DNA of 64,000 bases, taken from Ovoidimarina sediminis (GTDB taxonomy: Bacteria; Pseudomonadota; Alphaproteobacteria; Rhodobacterales; Rhodobacteraceae). Each line of letters starts with the position of its first letter. Within the stretch, counting starts at the first letter, position 1. The position numbers and the translations under genes were made by a program. The notes below the pieces were generated by a model. It was not told the origin of the DNA. It saw nothing but the letters and a program-made list of their open reading frames with translations, and made no database searches. Where the stretch lies: NCBI RefSeq assembly GCF_032586175.1, contig NZ_JAWHTE010000002.1, forward strand, positions 248,001 through 312,000, written 5' to 3'. Shown here piece after piece: positions 1-7,486 of the stretch.

Positions 1-62
1 AGTGCGGTGACCTTGCCGTACCGCTTCACGAGGTTGCGGCCCTTGAGAATGGGTTCCGTCAT
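1..62 (-). CDS. frcA: Sugar ABC transporter ATP-binding protein, N-terminal fragment
   Basis: Only the first 20 codons lie in the window, running off its left edge. The reading begins MTEPILKGRNLVKRYGKVTA, which fits the first strand of an ABC ATPase (the 'LVKRYGKVTAL' segment ahead of Walker A). Its ATG overlaps the stop of the upstream permease gene in an ATGA arrangement, so it is translationally coupled and should be the energising subunit of the same fructose-type importer. The symbol follows from the FrcB-like binding protein two genes upstream and is inferred, since no catalytic motif is visible here. Confidence 0.8.
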   Translation of the reverse strand, partial: MTEPILKGRNLVKRYGKVTA

Positions 63-1132
63 GCCGACACCTTTCTGATCCACTGGTCGACCGCGACAGC
101 GGCGATGATGAGAATACCGATGAGCAGGAACGTCCACTGCGCATCAGCGCCGAGAAGCCGGAGGCCCAGCGTGAACACACCAACGATCAGCGCCCCGAAG
201 AGCGACCCGAGGATCGAGCCCCGGCCGCCGAAGAGCGAGATGCCCCCGATCACCACGGCGGTGATGCTTTCGATATTGGCAAGCTGGCCGGAGGTGGGCG
301 AGACCGAGCCGATCCGCCCGATCAGGGCCCAGCCCGCGAAGGCGCAGATCAGCCCCGACAGCATGTAGACCGACATCAGCGTCTTGTGGACGTTGACGCC
401 CGACAGCTCTGCCGCCTCGGGATCATCCCCGACGGCATAGACATGCCGCCCCCAGGCCGTGTGTTTGAGCGCATAGGCCAGCCCGAACATCAGAAGAAGC
501 ATGAAGACGACGCCGACGGTGAACCGCGCGGCCCCTATTTCGAACGTGTATCCGAAGAGTTGCAGAAGCGGTGCCTCGGCCTCGATCTCCTGCGAGCGGA
601 TCGTTTCGTTCGCGGAATAGAGGAAGTTCGTGGCCAGCACGATCTGCCACATGCCCAGCGTCACGATGAAGGGCGGCAGCTTGACGCGGCTGACGAGCCA
701 GCCGTTCAGCGCACCGATCGCGGTGCCCACGGCGAGGCCGCAGATGATGGCGATCGACGGCGGCAGCCCGTAGCGGAAGGTGAATTGCCCCATCACCACC
801 GACGACATCACCATGATCGCGCCCACCGACAGGTCGATTCCCGCTGTCAGGATGACGAGGCTTTGCGCGGCCGCGACGATGCCGACGATCTGCACCTGTT
901 GCAGGATCAGGGTCAGCGCGAAGGGGGAAAAGAACTTCGACCCCAGAAGCACGCCGAACAGGATGATGGCCACGATCAGAACGATCAGCGGCACGAAGGA
1001 GGGGTTGACGTGCAGGATATGCTGAATGGCGGCAACCGCGCCCTTCCGGTGCGGGGCGAAGCTCGCAACATCGGTGGACGCGCCGGATGACGCGCTTTCG
1101 TAGTCATCCCTGTCAGTGCTTTGCATGGACAT
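59..1132 (-). CDS. frcC: Sugar ABC transporter permease, FrcC/RbsC-type
   Basis: This 357-residue protein has a short polar N-terminus (about 45 residues) followed by nine or ten hydrophobic segments, as in RbsC-type permeases of carbohydrate importers. The conserved permease stretch with AAAQSLVILTAGIDLSVGA lies near residue 95, and the 'AVGDDPEAAELSGVN' loop lies near residue 235; both are family hallmarks. It would form the inner-membrane channel for fructose taken up by FrcB. The start ATG follows a GAGGGAGGGG-rich Shine-Dalgarno. It lies 131 bases downstream of frcB and overlaps the ATPase gene by four bases, so the order is frcB-frcC-frcA. Substrate assignment rests on FrcB; ribose or another monosaccharide cannot be excluded. 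Confidence 0.88.
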   Translation of the reverse strand: MSMQSTDRDDYESASSGASTDVASFAPHRKGAVAAIQHILHVNPSFVPLIVLIVAIILFGVLLGSKFFSPFALTLILQQVQIVGIVAAAQSLVILTAGIDLSVGAIMVMSSVVMGQFTFRYGLPPSIAIICGLAVGTAIGALNGWLVSRVKLPPFIVTLGMWQIVLATNFLYSANETIRSQEIEAEAPLLQLFGYTFEIGAARFTVGVVFMLLLMFGLAYALKHTAWGRHVYAVGDDPEAAELSGVNVHKTLMSVYMLSGLICAFAGWALIGRIGSVSPTSGQLANIESITAVVIGGISLFGGRGSILGSLFGALIVGVFTLGLRLLGADAQWTFLLIGILIIAAVAVDQWIRKVSA

Positions 1133-1226
1133 GACAGCCCCTCCCTCCCCAGTGGACGCGCGGATAGTCTATATGGAACAGAATGTTGGCACATCCCGGC
1201 GCGAAAGTCCCGGGTGTAATATGGTG

Positions 1227-1250
1227 GCGGAGGGCGCGCACGCCCTCCGC
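1227..1250 (-). promoter_or_regulatory. Intercistronic hairpin after frcB
   Basis: A perfect 10-bp inverted repeat (1227-1236 and 1241-1250) with a 4-base loop lies 14 bases past the frcB stop, inside the frcB-frcC gap. It has no clear U-run, so a complete terminator is unlikely. Such hairpins after binding-protein genes usually stabilise the upstream mRNA and lower read-through, giving more binding protein than permease. That role is inferred from position. Confidence 0.55.
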
Positions 1251-1263
1251 GCTCAACCGGGGA

Positions 1264-2283
1264 TCAGCCCCAGCAGAGGTCTTTGCCTTCGGCGACCGAG
1301 ATGGACTCGACGCCGTCAACCGCTTCATCGGTGACCAGCGCAACGCCGGTATCGAAGAAATCCTTGCCCGGGGTCGGCTCGGGCTTCACGCCCTCGTCGG
1401 CCCACTTCTTGATCGCTTCGATGCCGAGCGAGGCCATGAGCAGCGGATACTGCTGCGAGGTGGCGCCGATCACGCCTTCGGCCACGTTGTCGACACCGGG
1501 GCAGCCGCCATCGACCGAGACGATCAGAACGTCGTTCTCACGGCCCACGGCCTTCAGTGCCTCGTAGGCGCCTGCAGCGGCGGGTTCGTTGATCGTGTGG
1601 ACGACGTTGATCGTGGGATCGACCGCAAGCAGGTTTTCCATCGCGCGGCGGCCGCCTTCTTCGTTGCCGTCCGTCACGTCGGAGCCGACGATGCGCGGAT
1701 CTTCCTCGTCCCCGATCACGTTAGGGTCGGCGAGGTCAATGCCGAAGCCGTCAAGGAAGCCCTGGTTGCGGAGCACGTCCACGGTGGGCTGGCTGACGTT
1801 CAGGTCGAGCGTCGCGATCTTCGCGCTCTCGGCGGCGTCGCCCAGCTTGGCCCGCGCCCACTCACCAATCAGCTTGCCGGCGAGGTAGTTGTCGGTGGCG
1901 AAGGTCGCGTCGGCCGCGTCGATCGGCTCAAGCGGCGTATCGAGGGCGATCACGAGAAGCCCCGCGTCCCGCGCCTGCTGAACGGCGGGCACGATCGACG
2001 AGGTATCGGAGGCGGTGATCAGGATGCCCTTGGCACCGTCGAGGATGCAGGTTTCGATCGCCTGCACCTGTGTTTCGTGGTCGCCGTCAACCTTGCCGGC
2101 GAAGGATTTGAGCTCGATCCCGAGCTCTTCGGCCTTGGCCGTCGCACCTTCTTTCATCTTCACGAAGAAGGGGTTGGTGTCGGTTTTGGTGATGAGGCAG
2201 GCCGAGATGGCGTGGCCGCCCGCAAAGGCCGTTCCGGCGGTTGCAAGAAGCGCAATAGCGGATCCGGCGAGTAGCTTTTTCAT
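1264..2283 (-). CDS. frcB: Fructose-type ABC transporter periplasmic substrate-binding protein
   Basis: The 339-residue protein starts with a classical signal peptide (MKKLLAGSAIALLATAGTAFA, cleavage near residue 21). It continues as a type I periplasmic sugar-binding fold: ACLITKTDTNPFFVKMKEGA at the first strand, the hinge segment around VIALDTPLEP, VVHTINEPAAAGAYEALKA, and VDGGCPGV. These segments match the Sinorhizobium-type FrcB as I remember it, so fructose (perhaps also ribose or mannose) is the likely ligand. A GGGAGG Shine-Dalgarno sits 5 bases before the ATG. It is the first gene of frcBCA and is divergent from a ROK-family repressor, which is typical for this transporter. The C-terminal Cys-Trp-Gly end is intact. 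Confidence 0.9.
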   Translation of the reverse strand: MKKLLAGSAIALLATAGTAFAGGHAISACLITKTDTNPFFVKMKEGATAKAEELGIELKSFAGKVDGDHETQVQAIETCILDGAKGILITASDTSSIVPAVQQARDAGLLVIALDTPLEPIDAADATFATDNYLAGKLIGEWARAKLGDAAESAKIATLDLNVSQPTVDVLRNQGFLDGFGIDLADPNVIGDEEDPRIVGSDVTDGNEEGGRRAMENLLAVDPTINVVHTINEPAAAGAYEALKAVGRENDVLIVSVDGGCPGVDNVAEGVIGATSQQYPLLMASLGIEAIKKWADEGVKPEPTPGKDFFDTGVALVTDEAVDGVESISVAEGKDLCWG

Positions 2284-2357
2284 TGTGTCCTCCCGTAGGT
2301 CAGACCCGGCAAACGGACGCCGGGATGCGGGCAGAGAAACGCGATTCGAGCAGGACT

Positions 2358-2385
2358 GTCAATAAATAACTCTAGTTGACTTATT
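2358..2385. promoter_or_regulatory. Candidate operator between frcB and the ROK regulator
   Basis: The AT-rich core of the divergent intergenic region holds two overlapping dyads: GTCAA (2358-2362) with TTGAC (2376-2380), and AATAA (2365-2369) with TTATT (2381-2385). ROK repressors of the Mlc/NagC type bind AT-rich palindromes of this form, so this is the natural site for control of frcBCA and the regulator itself. It is inferred from symmetry and position only. Confidence 0.4.
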
Positions 2386-2422
2386 AATTCGCGCTGTGCT
2401 TACCTCTCCCCGGGAGGATGTC

Positions 2423-3631
2423 ATGACGGTCAATCTCGATGACCTCGACTTCGGCGGCGCGACGCAGAGCGGTCTGAGGAATCATAACGAGAAACTGCTC
2501 CTGTCGCTTCTGCGGGATGCCGGCCCGATCGCGGGCCGCGATCTTGCGCGCATGACAAGCCTTTCGGCGCAAACGGTTTCGGTGATCCTGCGCGAGCTGG
2601 AACGCGACGGATACCTCGTGCGCGGAGAGCCGGTGCGGGGCAAGGTGGGCAAGCCGTCCGTGCCGATGAGCCTTCGGGGCGATGCGGCCTGGTCGTTCGG
2701 GCTGAAGATCGGGCGCCGCAGTGCCGAGGTGGCGCTGATGAACCTGGAAGGCCAGATCGCGGCGCAGACGCGTCTTGGGTACAAATACCCGACACCCGAT
2801 GCGATCTTCGCCTTCACGGAAACTTCGCTGAAGGACCTGACGCAGAAGTGCCCGCGACCCGACCGCCTTTGCGGAATCGGGGTGGCCGCACCCTTCGAAG
2901 TCTGGAAGTGGCATGAGCTGATCGGCGCGCCCGAGGCGGCGCTCGCGGCATGGAAGGGCGTGAACCTGGTGGAGCGGCTGGCCGCGATCTCGCCCTTGCC
3001 GGTGCTTATCGCCAACGATGCGACCGCGGCCTGCCGGGCCGAGCATCACTTCGGCCGGGGCCGGGCCTACCGCGATTATGTCTATTTCTTCGTGGGGGCC
3101 TTCGTGGGGGGCGGCGTGGTGCTGAACCGCCGCGTGCTTGAAGGCAACCAGGGCAATGCGGGCGCGCTTGGCCCGCTGATCAGCATCGGCGAGGACGGGC
3201 CGGTGCCCCTTCTCGACATCGCCTCCATCTTCGTTCTGGAAGAGGCGGTTCTTGCCGCAGGCGGCGACCCCCAATGCCTGTGGTCCGATCCGTCGGCCTG
3301 GACACAGCATGCCGATCTTGTCGGTCCCTGGATCGATCGCGCCGGCGCCGCCCTGGCACAGGCGGCGCTGTCATGCTGCGCGGTGATCGATTTCGAGGCG
3401 GTGATCGTCGACGGGGCCTTTCCCGAGACGATCCGCACCCGCCTGACCGCCAAGGTCGCGGCGGAGCTGGACACGCTCGATACCCGTGGCCTGATCAAGC
3501 CCTCGGTCGTCTCGGGGCTTGTCGGGGAGAACGCGCGCGTGATCGGAGGCGCCTATACGCCGATCTCGCACCGGTACTTCCTGGACGCCGGCCAGGATCT
3601 TGGCCGCCGCGTGCCGATGGGCGTTCAGTAG
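2423..3631 (+). CDS. ROK-family transcriptional regulator of the frc operon
   Basis: The protein of about 402 residues has an N-terminal winged helix-turn-helix (roughly residues 15-75, with LSAQTVSVILRELERDGYL as recognition region) and a ROK sugar-kinase-like domain behind it (IANDATAACRAEHHFGRG, then FVGGGVVLN). The zinc-binding CxCGxxGC motif of catalytic ROK kinases is absent, which fits a pure regulator. The open frame begins at a GTG at 2396, but the ATG at 2423 sits 5 bases after GGGAGG and is preferred. It is divergent from frcB and most likely represses frcBCA with the sugar or its phosphate as inducer. Its stop overlaps the convergent kinase gene by seven bases. Confidence 0.85.
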   Translation: MTVNLDDLDFGGATQSGLRNHNEKLLLSLLRDAGPIAGRDLARMTSLSAQTVSVILRELERDGYLVRGEPVRGKVGKPSVPMSLRGDAAWSFGLKIGRRSAEVALMNLEGQIAAQTRLGYKYPTPDAIFAFTETSLKDLTQKCPRPDRLCGIGVAAPFEVWKWHELIGAPEAALAAWKGVNLVERLAAISPLPVLIANDATAACRAEHHFGRGRAYRDYVYFFVGAFVGGGVVLNRRVLEGNQGNAGALGPLISIGEDGPVPLLDIASIFVLEEAVLAAGGDPQCLWSDPSAWTQHADLVGPWIDRAGAALAQAALSCCAVIDFEAVIVDGAFPETIRTRLTAKVAAELDTLDTRGLIKPSVVSGLVGENARVIGGAYTPISHRYFLDAGQDLGRRVPMGVQ

Positions 3632-4446
3632 TAGTAGGTCTGCGCCTGGTCGATGTAGTTGCAGCGATTGAGCACAACGCCCATCACGTTCGTCACCTCG
3701 GCCAGCTCACGCTCGACCTCGTCCACCTGCGCGATGGTAGACATTTCGGCGCCGGCCACGATGATCGCGCAATCCATGTGCTTCACCAGGCCCAGTGTGT
3801 CGTCCGCCGACAGCATGGGCGGGGTGTCGAACAGCATCACGTCGGGGCGATAGCGTGCCTCGATCTCGTCGATAACCCGGGCGGTCTGATCCTGAAGGAT
3901 GATCTGGCTCGGGTTCGGGTGCACGCTTTGATTGGCCGAGATGATAACAGACGCGCCCAGTCGCACTGCAGTTTCCTCGAAGGGAACAGATCCTTCCAGC
4001 ACGTCCGAGAAGCCATGCGAGTTGGAAATACCGAAGGGGCGCCGCAGATCCGGACGCCGCATGTCCATGTCGAAGACCATGACCCGCCGGTCCTTCTGGC
4101 GGGCGAAGCTGGCGGCAAGGTTGGCGCAGGTCGTCGTCTTTCCGCAGCCTTTGGTCGCCGAGGTGACAAGGACACGCCGCCACTGGTTGTCGCGGCATTG
4201 CTGGATCAGCTTGGTGCGAAGCTTGTCGAAATAGCTTGCCTCCGCCGTCCGCCCATCGAGGAACAGCCGGTTCCGCCGCGCCGTCTTGGCCGCCACCGTG
4301 TGTTCGGGGATCGCCTGCCAGACATCGCCCCCGGGCTCTTCTGCACGCGATGCAGAGCGGGCCTCGGCCGGGGATTTGCCGGTTGCGGCGGCCGTCGCCT
4401 CGCGGCGCTGGCGTGCCTTTTCGATCGCGGCTTGAAGCTTTTCCAT
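3625..4446 (-). CDS. Tyrosine autokinase of exopolysaccharide locus (BY-kinase, CpsD/EpsG-like)
   Basis: This 273-residue cytoplasmic BY-kinase domain has Walker A at about residues 97-105 (ATKGCGKTT), Walker A' at 123-131 (VMVFDMDMRR) and Walker B at 202-210 (DVMLFDTPP). The chain ends in a tyrosine cluster (residues 271-273, QTYYY), the autophosphorylation tail used to regulate polymer length. It partners with the membrane chain-length protein encoded immediately upstream, which replaces the fused Wzz half of Wzc-type kinases. It is the last gene of the left arm of the locus. It looks like the tyrosine-kinase subfamily of PEP-CTERM/exosortase loci; that subfamily call is from overall pattern, not a profile search. 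Confidence 0.88.
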   Translation of the reverse strand: MEKLQAAIEKARQRREATAAATGKSPAEARSASRAEEPGGDVWQAIPEHTVAAKTARRNRLFLDGRTAEASYFDKLRTKLIQQCRDNQWRRVLVTSATKGCGKTTTCANLAASFARQKDRRVMVFDMDMRRPDLRRPFGISNSHGFSDVLEGSVPFEETAVRLGASVIISANQSVHPNPSQIILQDQTARVIDEIEARYRPDVMLFDTPPMLSADDTLGLVKHMDCAIIVAGAEMSTIAQVDEVERELAEVTNVMGVVLNRCNYIDQAQTYYY

Positions 4447-4477
4447 TACAGCGCTCCCAATCGCAGGTGCATGGTTA

Positions 4478-6007
4478 TCAAAACCCTGCTGCGCCGAGCA
4501 GCCGATCCATAAGAAGATCGAGCGGAATGACGGCGGTGTGCAGGTAGTAGGCCGCGGCGATCGTCGCAGCGGTCGAGAACAGGATCGTCGAGAAGATGAG
4601 ACCCCGGCGCCGCGCGACCTCGCCCGGCGTGCGAATCAGGGGCAGCGTGGCCAGCGGTGTGATGCCGAGGCCCTTCACGAGATCCGCAGGCCTGCGGATC
4701 GACCGGTTCAGAAGCTCGATCAGCGTGACGAAGGCAACGCCGCCGGCCAGCCCGCCGAGAACGGACAGGAGGGCGATCATCGGCCGGTTCGGGCTTGTCG
4801 GTTCGCGCGGTGCGACGGGCTGGCTGATGATGCTGATCCGCTCGCCTTTCGACAGAAGTTCGATCCGCTCGCCCGTCGCGGCGCGCGAGGCGGCGTTCAC
4901 CGCGAGGTCATATTGCTGCTGAAGGTTGCCGTAATCCCGCAGAAGCGCCTCGAGGGCCACCGAGTTGGTGGGCGTCTTCTCGATGTTCTGGCGCAGCTCG
5001 ACCACCTCGTTTTCGATGTTGGCGCGTTCGTCCTTCAGAAGCTCCACCCGCGTGTCGATTTCCGACAGCTGAAGTTCGAGAAGGCTTTGGCGCGCCTCGC
5101 CCTGGCCGCCGTCGCCCGGCGTTCCTTGCGACGAGACGGCAGTTTCAAGGCTGGCGATCCGGTTGCGAAGCTGCTTCACCCGCGGGTTCTGTTCCGAATA
5201 GATGGTCAGCGCCTGGTCGAGTTCGTTCCTGAGGGCATCGAGTTCGCGCTGCTCGGGGCTGCGCAGATCGTTGCCGCCGGTCCCGCCGGTGGCGTTGAAC
5301 ACGACGATCAGACGCTCGCGCTGCTGGCCGAGCGAGGCGATCTCGCGCTCGATATCGGAAACACGATCCCGCAGGTCGCCCTGCCGGTCGAGAAGGTAGT
5401 TCAGGTTCTCGGGCAGAGAGTCGATATTCGCGTTCTTGAAGTCGAGGATCTCGGCGCTCTTGCGCGCCAGGTCGACCGAAAGCCGCTCCACTTCCGCGGC
5501 AAAGAAATCCATCGTGCCTTCGGCGCGGTCGCGCCGCAGTTCTGCGTTGTCTTCGAGAACGCGGGTGACATAGGCGTTCACCACATCCGCCGAGGTGCGC
5601 GCCCGCCCGGCGTTGAACTGAATGGTGAAGAGCGAGGCCTCGTTCCGCCCGGTTCTGATGCGGATTGTCGTGTCTTCGCGCATCGCCTCGACGATATCGT
5701 CGGCAAACATGCGCGGACGGTCGGAATAGACATCGAATTCGTCGGCGATATCCAGGAGGTTGGTGCGCGTCATCAGGCGCTGTTCGATGATCTGAAGAAG
5801 CTCCTGCGGGATTGTCCGAACCGTCGAGGCGGCCAGCTCATCAGGGATCTGCGGCGGTTCGACCAGAAGGATCGCCTCGGCCTGGTATTTCGTCGGCAAC
5901 ATGAAGGCGACAGCGATCCCCGCCGCCGACACCACCACCGCGACCAGCGCGAAATAATGGAATCTCCGCAGAAAGATCGCGAAATAGAACTTCAGATCGT
6001 CATTCAT
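4478..6007 (-). CDS. Polysaccharide chain-length determinant protein (Wzz/GNVR family)
   Basis: This inner-membrane protein of about 509 residues has TM1 at residues 15-38, then a Wzz domain (KYQAEAILLVEPPQIP). A long periplasmic coiled-coil region runs from about residue 150 to 380, with a GNVR-like segment before TM2 (PTSPNRPMIALLSVLGGLAG). A further hydrophobic segment sits near the C-terminus (FSTILFSTAATIAAAYYL). It sets polymer length and docks the separate tyrosine kinase. The open frame extends further upstream, but the ATG at 6007 (MNDDLKFYF) is preferred because it overlaps the stop of the ATPase gene (ATGAATGA) and begins just ahead of TM1. It belongs to the operon ATPase-chain-length-kinase. 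Confidence 0.85.
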   Translation of the reverse strand: MNDDLKFYFAIFLRRFHYFALVAVVVSAAGIAVAFMLPTKYQAEAILLVEPPQIPDELAASTVRTIPQELLQIIEQRLMTRTNLLDIADEFDVYSDRPRMFADDIVEAMREDTTIRIRTGRNEASLFTIQFNAGRARTSADVVNAYVTRVLEDNAELRRDRAEGTMDFFAAEVERLSVDLARKSAEILDFKNANIDSLPENLNYLLDRQGDLRDRVSDIEREIASLGQQRERLIVVFNATGGTGGNDLRSPEQRELDALRNELDQALTIYSEQNPRVKQLRNRIASLETAVSSQGTPGDGGQGEARQSLLELQLSEIDTRVELLKDERANIENEVVELRQNIEKTPTNSVALEALLRDYGNLQQQYDLAVNAASRAATGERIELLSKGERISIISQPVAPREPTSPNRPMIALLSVLGGLAGGVAFVTLIELLNRSIRRPADLVKGLGITPLATLPLIRTPGEVARRRGLIFSTILFSTAATIAAAYYLHTAVIPLDLLMDRLLGAAGF

Positions 6008-6866
6008 CGTCGTTGCCCTCTTCTCCGCGATAGCCCGCAAAGAACACGCCGTCGCTGACCACCTGATCGATGACTGACGACAGAACGAGCTTTTCGTCGC
6101 TTGTCGCGGCATAAACCATCGCGAAATCACAGATCTGGTTCACCAGGCGCGGTATTCCGCGCGACACTTCCCAGACCCGTTCACAGGCCTGTTTGGTGAA
6201 CTCGTTGCCCCGGCCTCCGGCCACCAGAAGGCGATGGCTGATATATGCGGCGACCGTTTCCTTATCCATTCCGGGAAGGTGGAAGTTGGCCACCACCCGC
6301 TGCGCGAACTGGCGGAGTTCGGGCAGAAGGATCGTTTCCCTCAGTTCCGGCTGACCGACGAGGACAAGTTGCAGCAGCTCGTCCTTGTTCGAATTGACGT
6401 TGGTCAGCATCCGAAGTTCTTCGAGACCTTCAACCGACAGGTTCTGCGCCTCGTCGATGATCAGGATGCAGCGCCGGCCGGCGGCATATTCCTCGATCAG
6501 GAAGCTTTGCAGGATCTGGAACAGATCAACGTAATCCGTCGCACCCTCGCAATCGACGTCGAGCGCATAGAGCACCCAGCGCAGAAGCTCGCCCCGCCCG
6601 CCCTGGGCGTTCGAGATCAGACCGAGGGTGACGTCATCGGGCAGCGACTTCAGGAGTTTCTGAACGAGCGTCGTCTTCCCGGCCCCCACCTCGCCGGTCA
6701 CCACGGTGATCGGCGCGTGCGTCAGAATCCCGTATTCGAGGATCGAATAGGCCCGGCGGTGCATCGGTGTCCAATAGATGAACTCCGGGTCCGGCAGCAG
6801 AGTAAACGGCCGCTCGTGCAGATCGAACTGCTCAATATACAGGCCGACATCTGAGTTCATGTGCAC
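6000..6866 (-). CDS. ExeA-like AAA ATPase of exopolysaccharide locus
   Basis: This 288-residue AAA ATPase has Walker A GEVGAGKTT at residues 58-66 and Walker B CILIIDEA at 133-140, followed by a sensor region (LVLVGQPELRETI). The N-terminal 'FDLHERPFTLLPDPEF' segment is typical of ExeA/GspA-type ATPases and of the ATPase found in PEP-CTERM exopolysaccharide loci. It should be cytoplasmic and power or gate assembly of the export complex. The GTG at 6866 lies 8 bases after GGAG; an ATG two codons later is the alternative start. First gene of the left arm, transcribed from the long divergent control region. Confidence 0.85.
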   Translation of the reverse strand: MHMNSDVGLYIEQFDLHERPFTLLPDPEFIYWTPMHRRAYSILEYGILTHAPITVVTGEVGAGKTTLVQKLLKSLPDDVTLGLISNAQGGRGELLRWVLYALDVDCEGATDYVDLFQILQSFLIEEYAAGRRCILIIDEAQNLSVEGLEELRMLTNVNSNKDELLQLVLVGQPELRETILLPELRQFAQRVVANFHLPGMDKETVAAYISHRLLVAGGRGNEFTKQACERVWEVSRGIPRLVNQICDFAMVYAATSDEKLVLSSVIDQVVSDGVFFAGYRGEEGNDDE

Positions 6867-7486
6867 TCAACTTGCTCCGACACCGTTACACATCCACCAT
6901 TGACCCCGTCAGTTTTACAGACCGGCAGGCCGGATGCCACGCCCTAATTGAAACGGCCACGATGTGAACGGCCTTTTGGGCATGGGGCGCATATGGCCCC
7001 TCGGCATCCGATCCGCAACACGCACGAAATAAAGGGTACACCGGGCATCTGCGGCCCGCCCGCGCGGGGCGGGGCCTCCGCCACGTTTGGGGCAAGGTTG
7101 GGGCGCGATCGCCGCACAGTATCCGGGAACCGCGCGAATTGTCGCCGAAGCCGCAACTTGGGCCTTAACAGACACTGAAAATCGCAAGATTAAGATTCGG
7201 TAAATTCGCAAGGCATTTGGGCAGCGCGGCGCCGATCCGTGCCGAAGGAGGGGCTTCTGCGGCGTTGCAGCAGACCTATATGGTTGGTAGTCGGGCAAAC
7301 GGGTTGGCCCGGCGGCGGCGCATCATTCATGTGCGGCGAAATCGGTTCGCAGACCCCGGTGAGATAAGAGAGTGTGTGAAGCCGACATGTCCTCAGGCCC
7401 CAACCGCTACCGGATGTCCGGGCGCATATGGCGCGCCGGCCAGGACGGCCCTACACTCGCCCTGAGCTTGAAACTGGAGTGACGAG
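6867..7486. promoter_or_regulatory. Divergent control region of the exopolysaccharide locus
   Basis: These 620 bases hold no convincing gene and separate the two divergent arms of the polysaccharide locus. A 13-base direct repeat, GGGCGCATATGGC, occurs at 6985-6997 and 7420-7432, each copy facing one of the two arms. Imperfect repeats AAATCGCAAG (about 7178-7188) and AAATTCGCAAG (about 7203-7213) lie in an AT-richer patch around 7160-7215, which is the most promoter-like part. No rho-independent terminator and no obvious sigma-70 pair were found. Confidence 0.5.
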
